From an uncultured bacterium (GTDB lineage Bacteria > Cyanobacteriota > Vampirovibrionia > Gastranaerophilales > Gastranaerophilaceae): 12,518 nt of DNA. Made by a program: the position numbers and the translations under genes. The notes below the pieces were generated by a model that did no database searches, was not told where the DNA came from, and worked only from the letters and a program-made list of their open reading frames with translations. Shown here piece after piece: positions 1 through 6,019 of the stretch. Location of the stretch: positions 1 to 12,518 of the forward strand of contig URRM01000048.1 in the NCBI GenBank assembly GCA_900550295.1, written 5' to 3'. The stretch's first letter is position 1, and each line of letters begins with the position of its first letter.

Positions 1-1329
1 TTTTGCCCAAGAGCGAGCTTTTAACATAAAGGTATCATCATTTATCGAATTACCTTTGCTTATATATTTATTTATCAACATTTGTATTTCTTGTTTTCTG
101 TTGGTTTTCATACAAGATGCAACCAAATTTTGCAAGACTTCATAATTATTTTCATCTGCATCATATGACATTTTAAAGTATTTGTATGCATTTTCAAAAT
201 CGCTCATTTTTGCATATGCTACACCTATCATATTTAACAACTCAGGTTTATCAGAATCATTTGTTGTCAAATTGTAAGATTGCACAAAATATTTTAATGC
301 TTGATCATACTTTTGAGAGAAGTAGTAACATTCGCCCATAGATTTGTATATATTAGGATTTTTTGAATCTTTTTCTATTGCTTTTTTATAAGTATCTAAA
401 GCTTTTTCTTTTTGTCCGTTTTCGTAATATGTTTGTGCCAAATTGACCAAACTTAGAGTTTCATCTACACCGGAAGCATTTTTTACCGATTTCTTTGCCT
501 CTGCAATTTTTGCTCGTCTAGCATTTTTTATTTGTTTTTTAATAACTTTTGCATTGTTAGAGTACAACATCTTCATCGTAACTCTATCTCTTTGTGACAA
601 AATACCATCAGAATTATTTAACAATGGAAACATAATATCTTCTGGCTTGTCACTGTGACCGGAAATACCCATTGCATGACCTAATTCATGCAAAATAACA
701 TTGTACATCTTGTTGCCTGAAACATATTCTTTTTGATTTTGATATTTATACAAGATGGTCACTTTAGCCATTGTTATACTATTGTCATCATCAGAGTAGT
801 AAAGGTTTGTTAGTCCAAGCATAAATTTTTCGTTTGACCTTTCATTTGAGTCAAACTCTTGTTTAAAGGTTAAAATAATATCCGCCTTATTTTTAGCATC
901 AGTTTTGGTAATTTTAAAATAGCCTTTAAATAATTGATTGTATGTATTTATCGCCTTACTAACAAACTTGTCATAAAGATTTTCCGGATCAATTACATAA
1001 TAAGTTAATTCTTTCTTATTCCATCGAGCAATTTTACCCTCCGGTGTAACTGCATATTTCAGATAATTGGCACCATTAATAATATCATCCTTAGACATAT
1101 TTTGGGCAATCAAATCACCGTTTTCGTCAAAAGTTGCATCCTCTGAAATTTTTACAAACTTGTGATGAGAAACATAGTATTGTTTTTCGGAATCGTTAAG
1201 TTCCGAAAAATCTTCCATAACTTTTACTCGTTTTGGCGCATAATAATTTACATAATTGGCAATTGAAATAATTACCAACAAGACAAGCAAGATTATTATT
1301 TGATTTCGTTGAACATTTTTTCCATTCAT
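1..1329 (-). CDS. Membrane-anchored matrixin-like zinc metalloprotease with TPR tail (partial, 3' end outside window)
   Basis: The frame is open for 443 codons from an ATG at 1329 to the left edge, so the C-terminus is missing. It is the first possible start: an in-frame TAG lies 21 bases upstream with no start codon between. Residues about 9-30 are a hydrophobic helix (signal anchor), so the rest should lie outside the cytoplasmic membrane. Residues 214-225 read HELGHAMGISGH, giving H214, E215, H218 and probably H225 as the zinc site with E215 catalytic. DIMFP follows, with M233 as the likely Met-turn, as in matrixin/metzincin proteases. From about 287 to 430 the sequence is helical with TPR-like units, for example NLAQTYYENGQKEKALDTYK and a later GVAYAKMSDFENAYKYF. 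TPRs suggest partner or substrate binding. Substrate and physiological role are unknown. The family call is firm; the TPR call rests on pattern only. Confidence 0.82.
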   Translation of the reverse strand, partial: MNGKNVQRNQIIILLVLLVIISIANYVNYYAPKRVKVMEDFSELNDSEKQYYVSHHKFVKISEDATFDENGDLIAQNMSKDDIINGANYLKYAVTPEGKIARWNKKELTYYVIDPENLYDKFVSKAINTYNQLFKGYFKITKTDAKNKADIILTFKQEFDSNERSNEKFMLGLTNLYYSDDDNSITMAKVTILYKYQNQKEYVSGNKMYNVILHELGHAMGISGHSDKPEDIMFPLLNNSDGILSQRDRVTMKMLYSNNAKVIKKQIKNARRAKIAEAKKSVKNASGVDETLSLVNLAQTYYENGQKEKALDTYKKAIEKDSKNPNIYKSMGECYYFSQKYDQALKYFVQSYNLTTNDSDKPELLNMIGVAYAKMSDFENAYKYFKMSYDADENNYEVLQNLVASCMKTNRKQEIQMLINKYISKGNSINDDTFMLKARSWAK

Positions 1330-1337
1330 TATATAAA

Positions 1338-1366
1338 AGTTTACTCTCTATATAGATTTCAGTCAA
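1338..1366 (-). promoter_or_regulatory. Predicted promoter of the metalloprotease gene
   Basis: Reading the minus strand, TTGACT (1366-1361) and TAAACT (1343-1338) are separated by exactly 17 bases. They match the sigma-70 consensus at 5/6 and 4/6. The expected transcription start is near 1331, only about two bases before the ATG at 1329, and there is no Shine-Dalgarno sequence close to the ATG. The -35 box overlaps the end of the rpoD terminator T-tract. This is inferred from consensus only. Confidence 0.45.
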
Positions 1367-1397
1367 GAAAAAAGGCATATTTTAAATTATGCCTTTT
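1365..1397 (-). terminator. Intrinsic terminator after rpoD
   Basis: On the minus strand a perfect 10-bp stem, AAAAGGCATA (1397-1388) with TATGCCTTTT (1379-1370), encloses an 8-base loop and runs into TTTTTTCTT. It starts 11 bases after the rpoD stop codon at 1411-1409. Position, stem and T-tract fit a rho-independent terminator of the dnaG-rpoD transcript. The outer stem is A/T, and the A-tract on the other side makes weak activity on the plus strand possible, although no plus-strand gene arrives here. Confidence 0.8.
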
Positions 1398-1408
1398 CAT
1401 ATCTTTTT

Positions 1409-2503
1409 CTAACTTTCAACATATTCTCTTAAGCGTTTGCTTCTGTTTGGATGTCTTAATTTTCTAAGAGCCTTAGCTTCAATTTGTCTGATACGTTCAC
1501 GAGTTACACCGAACAATTGTCCAACTTCTTCCAAAGTTCTTTGACGACCGTCATCCATACCAAAACGTAATCTAAGAACATCTCTTTCTCTTGGTGATAA
1601 TGTACATAAAACTTCTGCCAAGTCTTCTCTTAACAAGTCTGAAGCAACTGTTTTGATTGGAGCATCAGCTTCTTTATCTTCAATAAAGTCACCTAAACGA
1701 GAATCCTCTTCCTTACCAATTGGAGTTTCCAATGATAATGGTTCTTGCGCAATTTTAATGATTTCTCTAAGTTTTGAAATAGAAACGTTCATTTCCATTG
1801 CCAATTCTTCTTCTGTCGGTTTACGAGAATACTCTTGAGCAAGTCTTCTTGTAACCTTTTTAAGTTTATTGATTGTTTCTACCATATGAACAGGAATACG
1901 GATTGTTCTTGCTTGGTCTGCAATTGCACGTGTAATTGCTTGTCTAATCCACCAAGTTGCATAAGTAGAGAATTTGAAACCTCTTTCATGGTCGAATTTT
2001 TCAGCAGCTCTGATTAAACCCAAGTTACCTTCTTGAATCAAGTCTAAGAACAACATGCCACGACCAACATATTTTTTAGCAATACTTACAACTAATCTTA
2101 AGTTTGCTTGAACCAATTTTCTTTTTGCGATAGCCCCAGGAGTACCACCTTGAATGATAGCTCTAGCCAATTCAATTTCTTCATTTGCTGATAATAATTT
2201 GATACGCCCGATTTCTCTTAAATATAAACGTACCGGATCATCTACGGCAACACCTTTTGGAACTTCCAAATCATCAGCCTTTTCTTCCGGTGAATCCATC
2301 AAATATACATCTTCGTATGGTGATTTTGATTCGATTTTACCGACAGAAACAATATCCTCAATATTATCAGTGCTTATATCTACGTTCATGTAAGATTCTT
2401 CGCCTGCATCGTCAACATCTTTTTCAGAATCAATATCCAATATGTCCATATTTTCTTCTTCCATAATATTAACTATTGAACTTGCTTGTCTTTTCTTTGT
2501 CAT
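1409..2503 (-). CDS. rpoD: RNA polymerase primary sigma factor (RpoD/SigA)
   Basis: This 364-residue protein is the housekeeping sigma-70 factor that directs core RNA polymerase to -10/-35 promoters. The N-terminal ~80 residues are strongly acidic and poorly conserved. Region 1.2 begins near 88 (DDPVRLYLREIG). Region 2 spans about 124-205, with the core-binding DLIQEGNLGL at 154-163 and the -10 recognition/melting helix YATWWIRQAITRAI at 181-194. Region 3 is about 207-285. Region 4.2 has TLEEVGQLFGVTRERIRQIE (323-342), the -35 helix-turn-helix, and the protein ends in a HPNR tail. The length matches compact SigA proteins (about 370 residues) rather than the 613-residue E. coli form. The ATG at 2503 overlaps the dnaG stop as ATGA and has GGAG seven bases upstream. 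The next in-frame ATG (2464) has no such site. It is the last gene before a terminator. Confidence 0.98.
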   Translation of the reverse strand: MTKKRQASSIVNIMEEENMDILDIDSEKDVDDAGEESYMNVDISTDNIEDIVSVGKIESKSPYEDVYLMDSPEEKADDLEVPKGVAVDDPVRLYLREIGRIKLLSANEEIELARAIIQGGTPGAIAKRKLVQANLRLVVSIAKKYVGRGMLFLDLIQEGNLGLIRAAEKFDHERGFKFSTYATWWIRQAITRAIADQARTIRIPVHMVETINKLKKVTRRLAQEYSRKPTEEELAMEMNVSISKLREIIKIAQEPLSLETPIGKEEDSRLGDFIEDKEADAPIKTVASDLLREDLAEVLCTLSPRERDVLRLRFGMDDGRQRTLEEVGQLFGVTRERIRQIEAKALRKLRHPNRSKRLREYVES

Positions 2504-4377
2504 TCATTATCTCCAGTTCTTAATTTTTTTATTTTATCTCTGAGTTGCATCTGCACCTTTAATGACTCAGTTTCATCATCATTCGCTTCCTGATATAACT
2601 TCTTCATCTGCATATGTTCTTCATTCAGCTTGCATTTTTCCAGAGTTTCAATATTTTCCCTAATAATTGCATCAAACTCTTTTTCTTTTAAATTGTTAAA
2701 TGTTTCTGATATACAAATCAAATCTGTAATTAGGGTTTTAATTTCTTGATTTTGAGAGAACTCTATGTATAATTTATCCGTTAAGTCACTAACATTATTT
2801 ACGGTATTGATTAATTTGTCAATTGTATCTTTTACAATTATTAACGTTTTATTTGTAAAATTTACACTTTTTATTCTTTCTGAAATCATACCCATAGAAT
2901 ATGGGCTTGTATTTATTAAAAACAAGCTAAGTAGATTTTTTTGCGCTATTTCTTCTATTGGTAAAGATTTTGTTACATTGACAGACGAAACTTCAGGAAT
3001 AATAAAATCTGCCCTACTTGCTTTTCTTACATCCTGTTGAAGAGCTTTGTCATCCAATGATAGCGCTGTTGCAACTATTTTTACGTATTCTGATTGAATA
3101 ATCGGATTTTGTACATCATTCAAAATCGGAATAATTTCTTTCACTAATTCTGATTTTTCTTGAGGTGTTGAAACTTCATTTTTTCGTTTTAACAGTTGAT
3201 TTAACTCAAAATCCAACAATAGCGGAGCATGTTCAATATATGACTTGAAGGCTTCTGCACCTGAACTTCTGATAAATTCATCAGGATCCTTACCCTCCGG
3301 CGGAGAAACAACTCTGATTTCACAAGCATATTTATCTTCATTTGTTGAAATATGTGATTCATCAAATTGTTTTATATTTCCTAATCCGCTAAATGCAGAT
3401 TTAATCAATTCTCCTCCACGTTTAGTGGCATTTTGTCCTGCTAAATCTGTGTCAAAAGAAAGATAAATTCTTCTGCTTTTTGTATATTTTGAAAGCATTT
3501 TAACGTGTTCCAGTGTCATTGAAGTTCCGCAAGATGCTATTGCATTATGAATTCCGTGTGCTTGCGCTGAAATTACATCAAAATAGCCTTCCATTATTAC
3601 AACAGAGTCTTCTTGTTTAATTGCTTCTTTTGCCGTGTACAATCCGTACAAAATCTTACTCTTGTTATAAATCGGAGAATCTGAAGAGTTTAAATATTTC
3701 GGATTTTGACCTTCTTCAATTGCTCTTGCACCAAATGCAATATATTCTCCTTGTTCATTTTGGATTGGGATAATTATTCGGTTTCTAAATCTGTCTAAAT
3801 AGCGTCCTTGATTAGATTTTAAAATTAATCCGGCTTTTTCTAAAATTGAATCATCATAATCACGCTTCAATTTGTGATAAAGCATATTTGGTTCTTTTAA
3901 GGATAAACCTAAAGAAAACTTTGAAATTATTGCTGGTGTGATATCACGGTTGTTTAAATATTTTACTGCTATGTTATCTGTCGGAGAACTCAACAATATA
4001 TCTTGATAGAATTCAACTGCCTTCTTACAAGCCTCAGTCATTAAAGCTCGTTCTTCTTTATGTTTGCCACCATCACTGCTATATTCGGGCAATTCGACGT
4101 GATAACGTTCCGCCAAATATTTAATAGTTTGCATATAATCCCAGTTATGGATCTTCATCAAGAAAGTAATTGCATCACCGCCGACACCACAACCAAAACA
4201 TTTAAAAAATCCTCTTTGAGCATTAACTGAAAATGATGGAGTTTTTTCACCATGAAAAGGACACAAGCCCCAATAATTTGAACCTTTTTTCTTCAATACT
4301 ATTTCTTCAGATATGATATCAACAATATCCATCTGACTTTTAATTTGTGATAGTGCTTCCTCGAACGTTAATCCCAT
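2500..4377 (-). CDS. dnaG: DNA primase DnaG
   Basis: This 625-residue primase makes the RNA primers used to start Okazaki fragments and the leading strand, acting with the replicative helicase DnaB. The N-terminal CHC2 zinc ribbon shows C39, H42, C60 and C63 in the motifs CPFHGEKTPSFSV and FKCFGCGVGGD. The catalytic core includes the basic motif RFRNRIIIPI (196-205). The TOPRIM metal site has E263 in EGYFD and D309/D311 in SFDTDLAG, followed by DPDEF (364-368). The C-terminal ~190 residues are helical and divergent, as expected for the helicase-interaction domain. Length is normal (about 580-640). The start at ATG 4377 puts the zinc ribbon at the usual distance from the N-terminus. No Shine-Dalgarno is visible, and a -10 element ends six bases upstream. 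It overlaps rpoD by four bases. The rpsU gene that precedes dnaG in enterobacteria is absent; tatD diverges instead. Confidence 0.98.
   Translation of the reverse strand: MGLTFEEALSQIKSQMDIVDIISEEIVLKKKGSNYWGLCPFHGEKTPSFSVNAQRGFFKCFGCGVGGDAITFLMKIHNWDYMQTIKYLAERYHVELPEYSSDGGKHKEERALMTEACKKAVEFYQDILLSSPTDNIAVKYLNNRDITPAIISKFSLGLSLKEPNMLYHKLKRDYDDSILEKAGLILKSNQGRYLDRFRNRIIIPIQNEQGEYIAFGARAIEEGQNPKYLNSSDSPIYNKSKILYGLYTAKEAIKQEDSVVIMEGYFDVISAQAHGIHNAIASCGTSMTLEHVKMLSKYTKSRRIYLSFDTDLAGQNATKRGGELIKSAFSGLGNIKQFDESHISTNEDKYACEIRVVSPPEGKDPDEFIRSSGAEAFKSYIEHAPLLLDFELNQLLKRKNEVSTPQEKSELVKEIIPILNDVQNPIIQSEYVKIVATALSLDDKALQQDVRKASRADFIIPEVSSVNVTKSLPIEEIAQKNLLSLFLINTSPYSMGMISERIKSVNFTNKTLIIVKDTIDKLINTVNNVSDLTDKLYIEFSQNQEIKTLITDLICISETFNNLKEKEFDAIIRENIETLEKCKLNEEHMQMKKLYQEANDDETESLKVQMQLRDKIKKLRTGDNE
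2511..2514 (-). promoter_or_regulatory. Shine-Dalgarno of rpoD inside the dnaG 3' end
   Basis: GGAG (2514-2511) lies seven bases before the rpoD ATG, within the final codons of dnaG (Gly-Asp-Asn-Glu-stop). This fixes the start at 2503. Together with the ATGA overlap it suggests translational coupling of sigma factor to primase synthesis. Confidence 0.7.
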
Positions 4378-4383
4378 ATAAAT

Positions 4384-4412
4384 ATTTTAGCATTAATATA
4401 AAATCATGTTAT
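4384..4412 (-). promoter_or_regulatory. Predicted extended -10 promoter of dnaG-rpoD (leaderless geometry)
   Basis: On the minus strand TGC-TAAAAT (4392-4384) is an extended -10 element with 5/6 hexamer matches. ATAACA (4412-4407), 17 bases upstream, is a poor -35 (4/6). Six bases separate the -10 from the dnaG ATG, so the expected +1 is 4377, the A of the ATG. The -35 sits inside the -10 of the opposing tatD promoter. Inferred from consensus and spacing. Confidence 0.5.
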
Positions 4413-4415
4413 AAT
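4387..4415 (+). promoter_or_regulatory. Predicted extended -10 promoter of tatD-tlyA (leaderless geometry)
   Basis: TGT-TATAAT (4407-4415) is a perfect extended -10 element. TTAGCA (4387-4392), 17 bases upstream, is a partial -35 (4/6). The -10 ends six bases before the ATG at 4422, so the predicted +1 coincides with the start codon. No Shine-Dalgarno lies between. The -35 overlaps the dnaG -10 on the other strand. Confidence 0.55.
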
Positions 4416-4421
4416 CATTTT

Positions 4422-5192
4422 ATGGAAAATTATTTTATCGATACACACTCACATATTGATATGATTGAAGATATTTCGCTTGATGAAATAATAAAATCTG
4501 CGAATGAAGTTAACGTAAAAAAAATAATTATGCCTGCCGTAAATGAGCAAGATTTTGAAAGCAAAATTGAAATTTGCAATAATCACGAAAATATTTTTTG
4601 TATGCTTGGTGTTTTTCCGGAAGAAGCAAAAACTTGGGATGACAAAACTTACGAAAAAATTATAAATTTGGCTAAAAATAACAAAAAAGTTGTTGCAATT
4701 GGTGAAATTGGTCTTGATTACTATTGGGACACCTCTTTTGTAGATCTTCAAAAAGAGATCTTTATGAAACAAATTCAACTTGCCAATGAATTAAATTTAC
4801 CAATTGATGTTCACGATAGAGAAGCACACAAAGATACTTTTGATATTTTAAAAGAATACAACAAAGGTTCAGATATTATTTTACATTGCTTTTCAGGAAG
4901 TGTAGAATTTGCAAAAGAATGTATTAAAGAAGGTTGGTATTTGTCATTAGGTGGAGTTGTAACCTTCAAAAATGCAAAAAAAATGAAAGAAGTTGCTAAA
5001 GAAATTCCACTTGAACATCTTATGCTTGAAACAGATGCTCCATATCTTGCACCTGTTCCTTTCAGAGGCAAAATAAACGAACCCAAATACATTCCATATA
5101 TTGCACAAGAAATTGCCGATTTAAAAGAAACATCATTGCAAAATGTTACAAATGTTACAACTAAAAATGCAGAAAAGGTTTTCCGAATTTGA
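4422..5192 (+). CDS. tatD: TatD-family metal-dependent DNase
   Basis: This 256-residue TIM-barrel hydrolase of the amidohydrolase superfamily is likely a cytoplasmic metal-dependent DNase. Visible metal ligands are H9 and H11 (DTHSH), E95 (GEIGLDYY), H131 (VHDREA), H155 (HCFSG) and D205 (ETDAPYL), the complete TatD set. The start is the ATG at 4422: it puts the DTHSH strand at residue 7, and the length is the family norm. An in-frame ATG at 4347 would run back through dnaG and add 25 residues without homology character, so I reject it. The usual G(V/I)HPH segment reads GVFPEE (63-68), a mild departure outside the metal site. Its stop overlaps the TTG start of tlyA, so the pair is probably co-transcribed. 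The exact biological substrate of TatD-family proteins varies. Confidence 0.95.
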   Translation: MENYFIDTHSHIDMIEDISLDEIIKSANEVNVKKIIMPAVNEQDFESKIEICNNHENIFCMLGVFPEEAKTWDDKTYEKIINLAKNNKKVVAIGEIGLDYYWDTSFVDLQKEIFMKQIQLANELNLPIDVHDREAHKDTFDILKEYNKGSDIILHCFSGSVEFAKECIKEGWYLSLGGVVTFKNAKKMKEVAKEIPLEHLMLETDAPYLAPVPFRGKINEPKYIPYIAQEIADLKETSLQNVTNVTTKNAEKVFRI

Positions 5193-6019
5193 AAAAAGAA
5201 AGATTAGACAAATACCTTGTTGGCTTAGGTTATTTTGAAAACAAAAGCAAAGCAGCAGCCTCTATTTTAGCGGGTGATGTTTTAATTAACGATGAAAGAA
5301 TCACCAAAGCCGGATTTCAAATAAATGCTCAAAAAGAGTACGAAATTCGTGTAAAATCAATGCCTTACGTATCTAGAGGCGGTTTTAAATTAGAAAAAGC
5401 ATTGAAAACATTTGACGTAATTATAAAAGACAGAATTTGTCTTGATGCCGGCGCTTCAACCGGAGGTTTTACAGATTGTTTACTTCAAAATGGTGCAAAA
5501 TTCGTTTACGCCGTTGATGTTGGCTATGGTCAACTGGATTGGAAAATAAGAAGTGATGAACGAGTTAAAACAATAGAAAAAACAAACCTTAAAATTTGCT
5601 CAAGAAAAGATATCTATGCAGAAAATGAACCTATCGCAGACCTTTTAGTTTGTGATGTATCATTTATTTCTTTAGAAAAAGTTTTGCCAAATTTTAAAAA
5701 ACTTTTAGCTGAAAAACAAGAATTAATATGTTTAATAAAGCCTCAATTTGAAGCAGGCAAAGAATTGGTAGAAAAAGGTGGTGTTATTAGAAACAAAAAC
5801 ACGCATTACAGCGTTATAACCAGTGTTATTGAATGCTCAAAATCTCTGGATTATACTGTTTTAAATCTAACACATTCTGCAATAAAAGGACCTTGTGGTA
5901 ACATTGAATACTTAATTCATTTGACTAGTGAAAAACACGAGCCTATAGAGTTTGACATAAAAGAAATTGTTGATACTGCCTTTACGGAGTTAAATCAACA
6001 ACCTCTTCCCCAAACATAA
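5189..6019 (+). CDS. tlyA: TlyA-family rRNA 2'-O-methyltransferase (S4 + FtsJ-like domains)
   Basis: This 276-residue protein is of the TlyA type. The characterised mycobacterial enzyme 2'-O-methylates cytidines of 16S and 23S rRNA and affects capreomycin sensitivity; related proteins were first named haemolysins. Residues 1-60 form an S4 RNA-binding domain (ERLDKYLVGLG, then AGDVLINDE). The methyltransferase domain follows, with SAM motif DAGASTGGFT (86-95). The expected K-D-K-E catalytic tetrad is visible: K67 (GGFKLEKAL), D156 (VCDVSFIS), K184 (LIKPQFE) and E240 (GNIEYL). The start is a TTG: a stop lies 27 bases upstream in frame, no other start codon intervenes, and the S4 fold begins at once. 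AGG lies ten bases upstream. TTG-A overlaps the tatD stop. The 3' end overlaps the convergent tolC-like gene by 38 bases. Activity as rRNA methylase is more likely than haemolysis. Confidence 0.95.
   Translation: MKKERLDKYLVGLGYFENKSKAAASILAGDVLINDERITKAGFQINAQKEYEIRVKSMPYVSRGGFKLEKALKTFDVIIKDRICLDAGASTGGFTDCLLQNGAKFVYAVDVGYGQLDWKIRSDERVKTIEKTNLKICSRKDIYAENEPIADLLVCDVSFISLEKVLPNFKKLLAEKQELICLIKPQFEAGKELVEKGGVIRNKNTHYSVITSVIECSKSLDYTVLNLTHSAIKGPCGNIEYLIHLTSEKHEPIEFDIKEIVDTAFTELNQQPLPQT
5957..6001 (-). terminator. Possible weak terminator at the end of the pump operon
   Basis: On the minus strand TTGTTGAT (6001-5994) and ATCAACAA (5974-5967) form an 8-bp inverted repeat around a 19-base loop that holds the tolC-like stop codon. 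It is followed by TTTCTTTT. The stem is mostly A/T and the loop is long, so this is a weak candidate. It is the only one I see for the convergent tlyA/tolC junction. Confidence 0.3.

Noticed and set aside
443..658. 71-codon plus-strand frame, and similar short plus-strand frames over rpoD, dnaG and the RND gene
   Set aside because: They lie opposite clearly conserved genes, lack ribosome sites and show no recognisable motif.
1196..1378. 60-codon minus-strand frame over the start of the metalloprotease gene
   Set aside because: It is an out-of-frame reading of the metalloprotease 5' end and the rpoD terminator, with no domain character.
4347..4421. Upstream ATG extending TatD by 25 residues
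   Set aside because: It lies inside dnaG on the opposite strand, adds residues unlike the family and sits upstream of a perfect extended -10 for the start at 4422.
5143..5163. Short tandem repeat near the tatD end (AATGTTACA twice, Asn-Val-Thr twice)
   Set aside because: It is two copies within a normally conserved helix of TatD, most likely coincidence or a small neutral duplication.
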